From the NCBI GenBank assembly GCA_009741485.1, contig CM019237.1, forward strand, positions 44,832,308 to 44,896,307: DNA of 64,000 bases, in the 5' to 3' direction. Under the pieces are notes generated by a model, which searched no databases, was not told where the DNA came from, and was given only the letters and a program-made list of their open reading frames with translations. The DNA comes from Malurus cyaneus samueli (lineage: Eukaryota > Chordata > Aves > Passeriformes > Maluridae). Made by a program: the position numbers and the translations under genes. Shown here piece by piece: positions 25,101 through 40,100 of the stretch; positions within the stretch are counted from its first letter, which is position 1; each line of letters begins with the position of its first letter.

Positions 25101-28100
25101 TAACCATAGTGTAGAAATTGTGGAGGGGAAAAAAAAAGGCAGTTAAAATCCACCACTTTGTAAGAAAATACCATTTAAGTTCTTTAATTTTGACATGTAC
25201 TACTCATTTCAGAAAATAAGTTTACCGCTAGGAGAAGGTATCAGCTACACATTTGCAAAGTCAAGGGAAACTTGCCAACATCTCTACTCAAGGAAACTCA
25301 AGCATTTATCAATTTCTGATACATCTGGAGAGAAATTTCATCTCTTCAGGCCTCAAAAAAGGAAGGAAATTTGCTGAGCACAGAACATCAGGGATTGTTA
25401 AGGAACTACATTAGAATGGCTGATAGACATATAACTTTTAGACAGGAAATCAAACATGATTTTCTACATATTTTAAACTACTGGCATAATAAAAAAATGG
25501 TCTCTATCTGTATTGGTTTTGCTTGGCCCAGTTTATGGAAGTGGGGGGCCAAAAAGATGGCGCCTGTGAGAAGCTTCTGGAGGCTTCCACCATGTCCAGC
25601 AGAGCCAATTGCTGTTGGCTCTGAGGATGATGGACATGCCACTGACCAAACCTGGGCCAATTGAAGATGGTGGTTTTCACAGACCCCTCTGTGAAAACAT
25701 ATTTAAGAAGAAATCAAAACAAAGGTGGTAGCCACAGTAGTTTTGCCAGAGGAGGAGGCTGAGAAATATGTGAGGGAATGCAGACACCAAGGTCAGTGGA
25801 TGAGGGGGAGGAGCTGCTCCAGGCGCCAGAGCTGGGATTCCTTTGCAGCCCATGGTGACCATGGTGGAGCAGACTGTCCCCCTGCAGCCCACGGTGACCA
25901 TGGTGGAGCAGGCTGTCCCCCTGCAGCCCATGGTGACCATGGTGGAGCAGGCTGTGCCCCTGCAGCCCATGGTGACCATGGTGGAGCAGGCTGTCCCCCT
26001 GCAGCCCACAGTGACCATGGTGGAGCAGGCTGTCCCCCTGCAGCCCATGGTGACCATGGTGGAGCAGGCTGTCCCCCTGCAGCCCATGGTGACCATGGTG
26101 GAGCAGGCTGTCCCCCTGCAGCCCACGGTGACCATGGTGGAGCAGGCTGTCCCCCTGCAGCCCATGGGGTCCACAGAGGGTGCAGAGATCCACCCGCAGC
26201 CCATGGAGGAGGGAGGTCCCCACGCCGGAGCGGGCGGACGCCGAGAAGGGGCTGTGTCCAGCAGGAGAGCCATGGAGAGAGAGGCCTTGCTCCCGAGATG
26301 GAACAGCCTGGCCTTGGGCCTGTACCCAGTGGACGAGAGAGCCCACGGTGCAGTTTTGGTGATCATGTCTGCCCGTGGGGGGGACTCACGATGCAGCAGA
26401 TGTGTGTGGACTGCTGCTCGTGAGAGTGGAACCGTGCCGGAGAGGCTCACAGAGAACTGTCTCCCGTGGGAGGGACTCCACGACAATGCAAGGGAAGGAC
26501 TCCTCTCCCTCAGCAGCCGCAGATCGATCCGGTGATGAACTGACCAACCCCACACCCTGAACTGACCAACCCCACACAACCTGTTCACCCCCTGCTGTTT
26601 TGCACTGTTGGTGGGAACAGGGGAGGGAGTGGGAAGAAGATTGGTGTCTTTGAGGGTTGTATTTCATTTCTCATTCTCCTCCTCTGACTTTGTTAGTAAT
26701 AAATTCACTTTATAATTTAAGTAGTGCCTGTTTTGTCCATCAAGTGTTTCCTCCCTGCTCCTTATCTCAATTCATGAACCCTTTTGTTAGTTTTTTCCCC
26801 TTCGCTCTTCTCTACCCAATGTGGTGGTGGGGGAGAGCGAATGAGCAGGTGCTGTGGGTGCCTGGCTTTTGGCCAGCATTCCAAACCACAACACTATCTC
26901 TCTCAGAACAGTGGCACTTATCACCTTCCACTACCTGGTGAAGTATTGGGCATGTCAACCACGGATGCTTAATTGGCAGAGCTAGTGCCTGGGATGACTT
27001 AAATCCAATGATTCCTCATTCACACAGCTGAAGGTAGAACTTCTTAGTAGCCTAAGAATTTTCTCAAGTCTGTAAGCTGAGAAAAAAAAACAACCCTAAC
27101 CTCTCAAACTAGGACCAGTATTGTAAAAGACCAAACAATAAACACAAATCAAAAAAACAAATGCCACTTCCATCAGGTAGAACATACCAAGCTGTGTCAC
27201 AGTAAGAAGCACATGGAAGGAATCATCCCTTACCTCCAGCCTGTGGTGTGACTGGCCTTAAGCCTGGGCTGGTCATGACAGCTCCTCTGACAGGATTCTG
27301 AGCTGGTGGTGCAGGAATAGTGGTATATACAACCTGATGGTTAGCAGGAGTTCTTGGGATGGGAAGCTTGGGTACAGTTTGAACCACAGGCCGATGAGTT
27401 ACATTCACTGTTGTCGAAGCTGAAAAAAAAAGACAGAGCATGGTCTAAAACTGAATTCCATGACTTGATGCCATCTCTCTATTCCAGAGTACCCATCTCC
27501 TTTGGAAAATTGACTCATCTGAGCCATGCAAAATAAGAATTGTTTCTGCCTGCTTTGGGTAATGCAAGACAAATGAAAACAGCCTAAACAGTATTTTCAC
27601 CTGGAATATTAATGTCTATATATATACATACAGCTTCCTAACAGAAAAGGTAAGTATCTCCTCCCCTCCCTGCAAAGGTCCTGCAGGTAAGGACAGTGAG
27701 GGAGACTATAAAATCCAACATCAAAGAGTCTACAGAACACAGCAGTCATAAGGTAATTCCAATGCCAACTAATCTTCAACAATCATATACAAAAAAATAG
27801 AAAGAAGAGAATCCATGTTTCTTTAGAAAGGGGAAAACATAATCACACTACAAAGTAATATTTAATTAGGGATGGAACTTCCATGTCAGCCTTGCCATTC
27901 CCTCTGCCAAAAGAATTAACTTCCATGTGCACAGGGACAGATGTAGGAGTGATGCTGATGTTTTTTCCCCCCATTACTTAAAGAAGGTAAGAGTTTCACT
28001 CCTTCACTTTTACCACCTACAGTATATTTAATAATTTCCATGACCATCCTCAGCAGGATTTCTTCCTTTCTATGGAATTAAACTGATCTTGAATTCTTTC

Positions 28101-31100
28101 CAAATCAATAGTACTATATTTTCCCTTTATCAGTTTTAAAGAGAAAATGTTACGGGAAACTGACTGGAATGAAAAATTATTAAGTGACTCAAATATTCTG
28201 AATATTCACTTAAAATATTAACACAATGCAGAGCACACAGCAGTCTAGTTCAAGAAAAAAAGCAGCCACTGCACTCACACAGTAATGTGAAATGAATTAC
28301 CTGTGGGTAATACATGTATGGTGGTCTGGGAAGGGCCACTTGTTGGCACACCTGGCTGCTGCACAGGGCTTGGCTGCGAAGGTGGCAAAGGTTGCAGGGG
28401 TCGAGTCAAGGGCTGGGTTGGTATGCTCAGTCCTGGCACAGGTGCCTGGCTCTGGTTCTGCTTCTGCTTCTTGCCATCTGCTTTAAAATAAAATAAAGTT
28501 ATAGACAATAGCAAACAGAAATTTTCATTTCTGAATCAGTTTCACACATCACATAGTTTTAAAATTCTTTCCATCCTCTCCCATTTACAGACTGGTGAGG
28601 ATATTTCAAGCATGACATTTTGTTGACCTTTTTATTCTGCAAACGAAGCTGCACAAAACTCATTCAATTCGCCTCACTTTCATCATCAGACTCTCCCCCG
28701 CCCAGGCACACTCTACAATGTTTTATTCCATCATCAAGAAGTCTGCATATTTCAATGCAATTTGGAAACTCAAATTCAATGGAACACTATGCCAAAGTCT
28801 TTAAAAGTTTTTATTTAAAAAAAAAAAATTCTACAGTCTTTAAAAGGCCTAAACACTGCAGCATTCAATTAAATTTAGCTCCCTAAATGTCTTATCTAAC
28901 TTTGATGTTTATATCTTTTTCTTATTTGTTGATTCTTTCCTTTGCTCCATCTGTTAGTCAGTCCTGTTGTTGCTATTTTGAATTTCCATGCTATTTGCTT
29001 AAAAAAGGGAAATCACTATTATTTATAGAAAACTTTAAAAAGACACCCTCCTCAACATGACTTCCTGACTTGTGATCCTAAAAAATATTGCCTGTATCTG
29101 TAGATTATTACAGAAATACTTTTGTCTGCTTTATTTTATTTGCGACTACATAAAATATTCACTAGAGTGCAAGTCTGTATCTAATCAAGACTTTGCACAA
29201 TTTGAGTAAAGAAGAATTGAGGCTTTTTTCTGGACAGCTCGGCTACATTAAAGTAGTAACAGGCAGAGGAGGCACCACTGAAGAGCCAAAACCAAGATAA
29301 AAGAGTAGATTTTAAGGGCAGTCATTCAGAAGGATTCTTCCCTGGTAAAACTGTACATGCATCAGCCACCAATTTAGTAAAAGAGCAAAGAATATAAAGA
29401 TGAAAATATGTTTATACTAATTTTATTCTTGAGAAAACATAACAATATAGCGAAGAACACATTTAAAACGTTCATTTAAGCATACCAACTAGATTCCAAA
29501 GCATTAAGAATATGGGTAATCCCAGAATAGCTCAAAACGTTTGGATTTTAGCAGTTTGAGACTATTTTGATGGTCTCACTGAGCTTTGTTTAACACTAGC
29601 TATAGCAGCTTGAAGTAGCAGTACCCTTCAGAAACTGCTGTATGATTCTGTCAAACACAATTACAGAATCACAGAATCATCAAGGTTGGAAGAGACCTTC
29701 AAGATCATCTAGTCCAACCATCAACCCAGTATGAGCATAATCACCCCCAGACCATATCCCCAAATTCAAGACCTCTAAAATAAAACACAGCATGAACTAC
29801 TGCCCATATTATCTTTCTGTAGACTCAATAACCAACTTATGTCACTGAAGCCACTTCATGAAAATACAATGTTCTTTTTTTCCCCAAGGTCTATAAAAGG
29901 AGCAGTAAAGGGATACTCATTTCAAAAACTAAAGGCAAGATGCTTCCTACTCTTTCATCAACTAACAGGCCTTGTGATTGGTTCAAAATTCTTTTATTGC
30001 CCATGAGTAGGAGAAATTTCCAAATGTTCAATAAACTACTGAACTCCAAAGTGATTCCTACAGAGATGCATACATCAGTTTACTTTGCATACAGACTAAT
30101 GCGCATCTCAACTATGACAATAATTTCAGTGATGTGAGCACATTCTTAGTCATGACTCAGAAGATGCACTTAAAATCCAATAAGCAAAAATCTTTACACC
30201 CTACTGCTGTGCAAATGTGGTTCAAGGAAACATGACAGTCTGGACAAATGTGAGGGCTTTTCCAGTTTTGCTTTTATTTTTAGTTTCACACAGAACAAGT
30301 ACATTTATCCTTGACAAATCAAGAAGAGCCCTACTGACATTCCAGTGACTGGAAACTAGGTCAGGATTGCACCAACCACAGGAAATGATGACAGATAACC
30401 AACTAGACTTCATTAAATAAATGGAAACAAATGGCAAAGGATATTTAAGTAAAAAATAACAGCAAGGAAGACTGCATACACAGTAAGCAAAGGACTAAGG
30501 CTAAAAGCAATTATGGAACAGTTCCAGTATTAAATGAACACAGCATCATATTTACAACAAATGTGGAGCTAGAGGAGACAAAAAAATAGATTTATGGAAA
30601 TGAGCACAAAATTGAAATTGTTACTGTTGGAGGTGTGAGCAAAACTCCTAATCTAATACACTAAATGGAAAAGAAGAGGGGCGAATTTCCATGCCAGAAA
30701 CAGCCTACAACACTGCAGTTACAGCGCGAAGGAGTTTTGAACAGTGTCCTAATTCATAACTGGTATAGTTGGATTACAGAACAGCAAACAGTTCACAGGC
30801 ATGTTCAAGAGTAAGAAAAAAACTATCCAGAAAATGACACATTTGTTAACCAGATAAAAGAAAAAACTGATTATTTTTTAATAATTTTTCCTACAAAATA
30901 ATAAAGCAAAACAGCCATTTTTAAGAGTACACTTATGTCTCCTTCTTACACTACAGACCCATTTTAAATCTATGAATTGTTTTAATATCACACTAAATAA
31001 TTTGATGCCATGTGCTAAAAAAAATTTATAAAAAGGACAGCAAGGTCCGAAGTGCAAGTATTGCAAGATACTTGCAGACAGAAAAGTACTAGATTACTCT

Positions 31101-34100
31101 TAACATGGTTTCTCAAAAGTTACACACAATTTTTATTAATAATTTTTGCAAAGGTACTATTAGATATTAGTAGATATTTAGATCTATTCAAATAGCTTTT
31201 ACAAGTAACAGAATTAGGTTTACTTTTTATGTGGGTGACAACGCTTTAAAGAAAATAATCAGGATCTGAGTTCCCAAGTACACTAAGTAAGTGTTGCTCT
31301 TCTATCTGAATTAGTATTGAACTAATATTCCTGCAGTAAACACCATAATGCTGAAGGTATTTTCTATCTTGAGATTGTGTAAATCTATGAGAAAATAAAA
31401 CCTGCTCCACACTTGTAAACAAAGTGCAGTGGAAAAAAGTATTTGGCCAAAGGTATATAGATGCTTATGACTATGTATAAGCTGTTACAAGTGTATTCTT
31501 TCCTCTTTCCTACACTTTAAAATCAAAGTTATTATCAGAACACATTCCTGACAAACTTCCTCAAAAATCCTAGTGCTGTGTTCTCACTGCATGGTGAAAC
31601 TCAAGCTTTTATTAGGGCTTTGGTTCCTATGTTTCTATATAGGAAACACATAAAAAACACTTACTTCTCACACAAACTCTAAGTGTGAACTAATCCACAT
31701 TGTCTTCAGACTATCAGCTTCTGCTTTGCAATGAAGAGATAAAGAGGAGCTAACCCAGCATGAAAGCACCCTACTAACCTTCCTCCTAACAGAAGGACAA
31801 TTTTTTAACATCTGACAACTAAGGGGAAAGAATCTCAGAATATCCCACTGGAGAAATTTTTAATACACTGGCTCAAGTCCCAGAAAGAAACTGAGGAACA
31901 ATTAAGTGGTAACAGAGCTACAACTCTGTAGCAATCCTACCTAGGGAAGCATTCTTACAGTTGCACGTGTAATTGTGGTGTTGATCTTTTATGGCAATCA
32001 TGAAGTAAACATCTATTTAATGCAGCCGGGAAGAAAAAACCATTCTGCAAAATGTTACTTTCAGAAACTTTTCGATAGAAAAGAATTAGCTGCAATACCC
32101 TACAATACTGTAACATGCTACTTTAAAACACAGCACAAATCCATTTTAATCTATCTGCTGGGTGTTTACAGAATAGGACTGGAGAGGTTAACCTTACCTG
32201 ACAGGCTTGCACAATCTCAAGGCAATCATCTTTTTATCTTTTTATCTTTTTGAGACCTAACCCTCAGAAAGATGACAGTGATAAAAACTTGCTCGCCTCA
32301 GCTATTCAGCCACTCCACTCATCAGTTCAAAATCCTGGCTGAAAAGGACCTCTGGTGGCTGTGTAGTCCAATTTCTTGTTCAAGTTGGACTGTCAATAAC
32401 AATTAATTCAAGTGGTCTGTGGCTTTGTCCTGCTGAATCTTGAAAACATTCAAAATGAGAGTTTCTACCATCTCTATGTGCAGCCCTATGGTGATTTCTT
32501 TCCTCCTCAAGCACAATTTGAACCTCCCGAACTTGCAGTTCATGACCACTGTCCCTTACTGTATCACCTGGAACTGCTGAGGAGAGCTGTGCTCTGTCAT
32601 CTTTGTAACTATCCTCCAAGTGGCTGTGGGCTGTTCTTATATTGTCTCTTGCTTTGCTCTTCACCAGGTTGTGCACTCCAGGCCTTCACCATGCTGACAC
32701 CATCAGTGGGGCCTCTCCAGTGCTACCACCACTCTCCTGAGCTTGAAGAGGGAGCCAAAACTGGATACCATATTTCAGCTGTGGTTCCACCAGTGTCAGT
32801 TTAGGGGAATACTTACTTGTAATGAGAACACACTGTTGGCTCATAATCAATTCACTGAGCACCACAAAACCTCTACTGATAAGAGAACCAGACAGTCAGC
32901 TATCTGAATTGCATCATGCTTCCCTAATACTTGCCTACCTCACACCCTTCCCTTCTGGCAGTGACATGGAACTGTTCGAGGTCAGGCTGGATGGGCCCTG
33001 TGCAACATGGTCTAGTGCAAGGTGTCCCTTCCCACTGCAGGGGGGTTGGAATGAGATCATCTTTATGATCCTTTCCAACCCAAACCATTCTACGACTCCA
33101 TGATTTCTTCCTCACTGGAAGAAATGCTACCACATGCCAATGATTTTCTACATTTGTAATACAAATACAAAGCAAGCCAAGCTATTAAGAATGTTTGTGT
33201 AGAACTTGAATGCACTAGCTAGAGAAATAACTATTGAGGCTGCCCAAAGGAATCCAATCTCTAGGTGGCTGGACTTCAGAATGCAGGGCAGGGATATGCA
33301 TTTAGAGATGACACAGAATGAAAATTAAACTCCAGCAGTAGAAATGTGATTTTTTTTTCCAATAAAAATGACAATACCATACATGGTTTTAAGTAGAAAC
33401 TCTTATTACTTCTGTGAAGTACTATCATTCTTCACTAATCCAATGCTAAATATAATTAGACTGGCCTACATTTACACAAGATTTATATAAAAAGAAATGT
33501 GTTCTTTTAAAAGATGAAGTGCATCCAAACTGCCAAAGTATATAAAAGCATGACTATATTTACTCTGCTGTTGGCATACAGTCCTAAAGCAAACAACAGT
33601 TAGCATTTGGTCTTTAAACTCTTGCACACAAAGTGTTCTAGTTAAACAAAATATTAGAAGCCGTAATACTCTAATGTCTAAATATGAACTGTAGAATGCA
33701 AAGGTCTTCAATATAATCAGTGAACAAAAAAAACATCTAGAAGAGCTTTCTAAAATATCAAGAACTCAAACATCTCAAATTACTCCCCAAGCCTGAGGTA
33801 TTTAAGCACAGACAGAAATAATGCATAAATTAAGGCAAAAGTAAAAATCTTAAAGACTGTAAGCAAATTTCCTTTTATTTAACACCTAACTGAATTTTTT
33901 AACAGTCCTAGTTAACTGAAACACCAACAGAAGAAATACACTAAATAGAAACAGAAGTTTATTCCTTTCTGTCATTCACGGGATGAAATAACACTTGTAG
34001 CTCAATTATCCCTGCAGCTAGCAAAGTTTTCTTCACCCACCTTGAGAACAGCCATCATCCTCTTCATCCAGTGTAAGATCAATGACACCTCCTGATTCAC

Positions 34101-37100
34101 TTCCTGCGACCTTCCCGCTCTGAAAGACAAAACTCCTTTGTTTTGCAAAAGCAAATCCAGGGAACAAAGATGGAAAAGGGATGCTCATTGAACATTCAGA
34201 AGGAGAGCTCTCAGAATTGATACTTATTAGAAAGAAACTGATGAAATGAGCAAGAGAAGGTAATTTCAGACAAATATCCCGGCACTTGAAAAACACGTGA
34301 TAACCAACTGACTGCATTGCAGTAAAAAGCATTAATGTATTTTCAGCTTTGTAAGGATTAAAAAGCCCTGATGAATGGAAGCATATTGCTGTTTTACAGG
34401 TAACTGCATAACAATTTGCTGTCATAAAGCATATTCAACTAAGATACCTAATATTTTAATCCAGTTGTAATCTGTGCTCTCCTCTGTAGTGGTGTAACTC
34501 TGATGGAGCAGTCATCAGGGATAATATATTACTTATCTTGAGACAGCTTGGCCTGTGTACTTACAAAGACACTGACTTCACATTAAGAAAAAGGGAAAGC
34601 TGCATTGAAACATGTATGCTTGCAAAACATATCAAAAGCCATCAGAAAACTCCAGTTGTATCCAGTAATTTCAATACTGTAATCTCATCCATTATAACGA
34701 ATTATAGCATTCTATTATTCTACAAGCAAATCTATTTTTAGCCATCCTTTAAAGAGCATAAAGGAATCTTTTAGGCTATTGTAAAAGTTAAATGTTTTAA
34801 CAAAAAGCCCTAGGAGACCATCAAACAAGATTTATCTTCTGGATCAATGTTGTTCCTTGACTGGTCAGACTGCAGGGACCACCACCATTTATCCTTAGGT
34901 GATGAAAAAACTATGGGAGAAGTCTTACATATTTCTGTGGTTTTAAATATACTTTCTGGGGAAAAAAGGGATTATATCAATATCTAGTTCCTTAAACTTG
35001 TTACTAAGACTAGTTGTGGTTTCTTTTTGTTGTTTTGTGGAAGAGATTATCACTTATTGTTGGACTGAACTGCTACAGATTTATGGATTAGTCAACAAGG
35101 TCTCTTAGGGCAGACAAAGTGTGACAAAAGCACCATAATTATCGAAAATCTCTGAGCAATTAACATGGAAAAAACATAAGAGTTACCAGACGCACATGGT
35201 CGGCCTTGTACACCCTAGGAATATTAGAGATTCTTCTGTGCAGTCAAATGGGGACAAAGCCTAAGCATTGAGATTATCTGCTCTATGACTTTCATTTGGG
35301 TAACACCGCGGCTTTAAGCAACTCTGAAAGGTAATTCTCACGTAGGCATGGCTCTGAGGAGAAGCAAAAGAGGTATCATGATTACTAAAGGAAACAGAAG
35401 CTGTCTAAATTATCAGTCACTGAATTTGGAGTGCCTGACATGATAATTCTCTTCATTATGCATTATTAGAACCTGATTTCTTCTTGCCTTAAGTTCTGAT
35501 GCTGCCACTGATAAACTCCTCTAATAAAACACAACACGCAATTTGAGTAAGAAATATCTAACTACTTATGTTCATAGGTGATACAGAAGATCACTATAGG
35601 GATTCATCTTAGCAATACATAGAGAAACGTATTTCAGAATTATTAACCATGGAATTTTTTTGTTGTGTGGTTTCTACTTAAAATACTTTCTAGCTTCAGG
35701 TTTCTTACTATGATGAGCTGATTTATCCACTTGAAGCTTAGGACAAAGGCACATTAATGACAAATTGATTAGCATGAAGCCAAGAGGAATTTCATTCCAA
35801 CTTGATCTTCCCAGCCAACAATGTGCATTTTGAACCACGGCTTCCTCTGCCAGGAGAAAGCAGACTGAAAAATGGAGAGGGACATTTACAAAGAACTGGA
35901 AAAAGAAAAGAACTAACACCAAACTATTAATTTCTTCCCACTAAGAAATATATTGGCTTGAAGTAATTCCTTTCAATTCTTCCTCTGCAAGGAAATCAAA
36001 GTCCTCAGAAAAATACTGTGCATGACAGCTAACTGTTTTAAAGCCCTGCTTGACTGTGCCAATCAAGAAAGCTGTTTCAATTTCCAAGTCAGCAAGTGTC
36101 ATGGCATGCATTTCTTTATTTTGGTGTGTCTGGAAGGCCAAAATCTTGAGCTAGCTCAACAGGCAACTACTAAATCAACTCAACCAACAAGGTCTCATAC
36201 ACGTAATTCTCAGTTGGAAAGACCTTCTCTTAGCCAGCCATACTATTCAAGGTTTTTTAGTAAATGACCCTGGATTAGCACTCTCCTCAGCAGGAGCTGT
36301 CTAGAAGTAGTTAGCCCTAGAAGCTGCAGATCTGCAGGGGCAGCCTTTGAGCGCAAATCTGTGGCACACCCCAGTCTTGGTTCCAGGGCAAACATTCCAG
36401 CTATTCCAAGCAGATGCTGTACTCAACACAGAGCACACAATCAAGTTCTGTCTCCCTAGCCTCCCCATCTAGATTCCCCTACTTCACCAACCATGTATTT
36501 CCCTTAAATGAAATTTAGGGGTACAGGAAAATCTTAAGAAAACTTGAAAAAAAAAAAAAAGAAAAAGCTGAACATGGGGTTTCCTATCTAGGAGAGCATG
36601 GTTTAGGCAAAGTATTGCCACACAAAACAGAATGCTCATCATGCCTGTCATAAAGGTCAGGATTTTGACTATTTGCAGCATCCACCTACATTCAAAAGGA
36701 GGAGAAGCATCCATTTCTACATCCTGTAGTGTTGGCACACACAGTTTTCAGATAAATGTAGGTATCTCAGATTCAGAAATGAAAAGGAAATTCAGGAAGA
36801 ACTGCGAATCACGTGTTAGAAGACTGGTCCACCCTACTTCCCTCTGGTAAAATTTAACATTTCCATAATCTGAGACAGCAACTTTATCACCTTATCTCAG
36901 ATTTTTCTGGAGTATGGACCCTACTAGAATGGTTAAAACCTATAAATTTAACTATGTGGCATAATCTCTGTGAAATGCAAGTAATGAGTTTCCAGAAGCC
37001 TCTATGCTCAACCAAACAAGAAAATAAAACCACCCCTTCTTAGCATCGTGACTATTTTTCTAGTACAAGGACTTGTGAAAACTCCAGTTTACAACAAAAT

Positions 37101-40100
37101 TATGTTTGAGTCAAGGCTACAGAGAAACAACTGCTCTTTCTTCCTTAAAATGGAGGGAATGGGATTCTGTGGAGCAGACTGCCATGTTATCCATTAATAA
37201 TGCAGATTCAGATGTGCTGCTCTGAGCAAAATTAAAACCCAGCTTAGAATGTTTGCACCCCTGAAGAAGTCAAGGTAGAGCCTGGCACTGGACTTTCAGT
37301 CATATATGAACAACACTTCCATTTGTGTCAAAAACTGAAACAAGAGGACAAGTCTTTCAACTCCTAATATTAGATTTCAGCAAGCATTTGGGTAGAGACT
37401 GGTAAAGCAGAAAGGCAAAGTCAAAGCATTCTGGTCTGCTATCACTTTTTAGACACCTCCTAACACAATAAGCCAACAACATGAAACTGCTTCAGCTGAT
37501 CTCTGCAGAACAAGATGATGTCATCTTAACACCATTTTATCAGTGCAGCCACACTAGTGAAATAATTAAAACCATTAATGAGAACCCCAAATATATGCCT
37601 GATGTTTTAGTTCAGACATTGCCTAGTCAGTCTTAGTAACAAAGAATCCACCCACCTTAGAGTACAAATAAGATGAAACACAAACAACCACAGCAATATA
37701 AAGTGATTGGTATATATTTAAAACTTTACAGTTACAAATAACAAATACAAAATCAAACAAAGCCAACCAAAGTGAACAAAACCACTACCCTCCAAGCCAG
37801 CCTGTCATCATCTGTCAGAACCAGCACAGCAGTTTCCAGAGCAAACAGAAGCTGCACTTAAATTGGATTGTTTACAACATTATCTGGGCATTTTTTCTAG
37901 TAATCTAGCAAAAGAAAGTTTACTCTGAGATTTAAAAAAATGTAAGCTACCAAACTCCCTTCTCCATTCTTTTACAGCTCATGTATCTTAACGTATGTGC
38001 CTTTAAATTCCAAGTAAGTATAAATCCTCCAAAATACAGTCATTCACATTGACATTTTGGATCTGTTTTATTCATAGCAGGTGAGCAAAGTTTGTATACT
38101 CTGAAGTAGCAATGGACTGAAACATCCAGTTAATTACAAATGTATCTGAGTGGCCTTAATTTAAATACCTCTCTCGTTTCATATGGCAGTCAGCAGTGCA
38201 ACAACCTTAACACAAAACAATGAAATTAATAAAGTGAATTAAAAATGGAATTAAAAATTCAACCTAACAAGTCCCACTCTGAAAATGCCAGAGTTTTAAA
38301 TATGTATGTGAACATATTCCTACGCTGTAGGAAGAAAGTGAGAAAAATACAAGACTTAATCTTTTCCTGACTTCCCTTAATATAGCCACATCACTAGTCT
38401 TCAGCTGGTAGGTGAATTTCCATTTGCAATTAAGATAATTTTGCATAAAAGCAATGTCTCCTGCAACTGAAAATTTCATGCTGAAGTCTAATGTTGATCC
38501 AGTCCAAGACAACACATGCAACTTAGAGCTGAAAGGCAAAACACAAGGTGAAATGAGGGTAGTGGACTGCAAGGTACAACTAAGAGAAGAAACAAAGGTG
38601 AAAAACAGAAGCAGGAGGAGGAAAAAAAGTAGCAGTGGAACAAGGAATAACAAACCATGCAGCAACTGAGCATGCACTACCACAAATATGGAAGGATGGG
38701 GTAAGCGTATTTCAAAGCTTCTTCACTGTTCTCAGTGTTGTGCATTTTTCCTGAAAGAGCCCATAAAGGAGAAAGCCCTTCACACTTAGAATTTTGACCT
38801 GCTTTGAAAAGTGTGCTCTTTAAAAAAAATCTTGTGAAATTGAAGCCCCTCTGTCCCAGTTGTTTTAGTCTGCAAAGTCATGTCCACACCTACCGCAATT
38901 ACCAACATGAAATGATCTGTTTGTGTGGCAAATGCCCCAGGCAAGCATCTCACTTGGCAAGTGTGAAGGAAAGGTATTTTAATGACAGAATGTGTGAAAG
39001 CTGCAACTGGAAGACCATACAAGAAAGGGCAAAACCGAAAGAGTTAATACTCATCCCTTTCAAATATCTGAGTGAAACATGCCAAGTCCTGAAAGAGATG
39101 TCATAGACTCTTCTAAATGCCTCTTCATCAGTTACATGGAAACTGCTTTATTGTGCATATGGGAGTTTGAACAATTGAAAAGTACGCATAAAATAAATGC
39201 AACTATTCAAATTAGTGCGGTTTTTTTACTTAACAATAGAAATCGGCATTTCTAAGTGTTCTGACTGCAAAGTTTTCACTTAAAAGTAACATTTTAAGAT
39301 TTTTGTAACCATGAAAACTACCAGAAACAGACTTCATTTTAATTAATTATGTAAAATCTCTATTTACATTTCAGTAATTACATTTCAATTCAGTGATCTC
39401 TGCAATGGATCAGTAAAAACTACCTATGCTTACAATTCCATGCATTTTCAGCTGCATATGCAACATTATCTCTGCTTTCTTCAATCCCAACCACTCAAGA
39501 ATCACTTTTCAAGAACTGAATAAAGCACTGAGAAATAGATGGGCTGACAAATAAGATGTACTTGTGGGGATAATTGCTAGGAATAACCAGCAATAAGCAG
39601 TTTTCCTTGAGAAAGGAAAGAATTATACACTGATTTTCTAAAACCAGCATCATATGGACATTTTAGAAATTTATACAGTAAGTACAATAGAAAAGTGGTT
39701 CTTAGAAGTAATAAAATCATGAAACTTGTCACAGATTCATACGGTGTCACCTGAACCTGAAGCCACAATTAGGATTTGCAATAAAATCAATGTAAATGTT
39801 TCATAATTAAGAACTTTCTTCTTTCTTTTGGAAGACGGTCATTGGATCCTATATGTCATTGACTGCAAAATCAAATAATCAATTACTCTACACGCTAGCA
39901 AATACTGTATTAATAAAGGGGAATCAGATGGGCATCAGCCTTGCAATAAAACGAGGAGCTGTCTCTGGTGTTCAAGTGATTCTGAAGCAGTTTCTCCATC
40001 TGCCTAGAAAAGTAGGGACATGGAGACAGGCTACTACCATTATATGTGCTTTTCCACTTGCAGAGACCATTTTACACTGTTTTAAAATGCACCGGAGTGG

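Larger units (their letters stand above)
25509..26893 (+). mobile_element. Solo LTR (1385 bp) of an avian ERVL-type retrovirus, with target duplication
   Basis: It begins TGTATTGGTT and ends AACCACAACA (short inverted ends TGT...ACA). It is flanked by an identical 5-bp target duplication CTATC at 25504-25508 and 26894-26898. An AATAAA polyadenylation signal lies at 26698-26703. The U3 part contains the 39-bp tandem array described separately. There is no gag/pol/env, so this is a solo LTR left by recombination. It sits in an ATF7IP intron in the opposite orientation to the gene, the orientation usually tolerated in introns. Confidence 0.85.
23612..27233 (-). other. ATF7IP intron, 3.6 kb, carrying a complete solo LTR
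   Basis: A GTAAGG donor (27233 side) to a TTGCAG acceptor (23612). The block 25509-26893 is an LTR; the remainder shows no gene. Confidence 0.85.
28481..34040 (-). other. ATF7IP intron, 5.6 kb, with CR1 fragments
   Basis: A GTGGGT donor to a TTAAAG acceptor. It contains CR1 pieces at 29664-29788, about 32330-32825 and 32942-33104. Elsewhere it is AT-rich with no gene. Confidence 0.85.

Noticed and set aside
25846..26157. Regular repeats that might suggest a CRISPR array
   Set aside because: The units are contiguous with no spacers, lie in an avian LTR, and the window is a vertebrate genome.
25677..26588. Open frames of 210-303 codons on both strands over the 26-kb region with repeated peptide units
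   Set aside because: They are produced by the 39-bp tandem array in a solo LTR (unit length divisible by three keeps frames open). Both strands and several frames are open at once, and the LTR has matching ends and a target duplication.
32412..32804. Open frame of 130 codons at 32.4 kb
   Set aside because: It is an antisense reading of a CR1 LINE 3' region; no gene.
38264..38683. Open frame of 139 codons on the minus strand in the large ATF7IP intron
   Set aside because: Leu/Phe-rich chance frame in low-complexity AT/pyrimidine-rich sequence, with no splice context or family resemblance.
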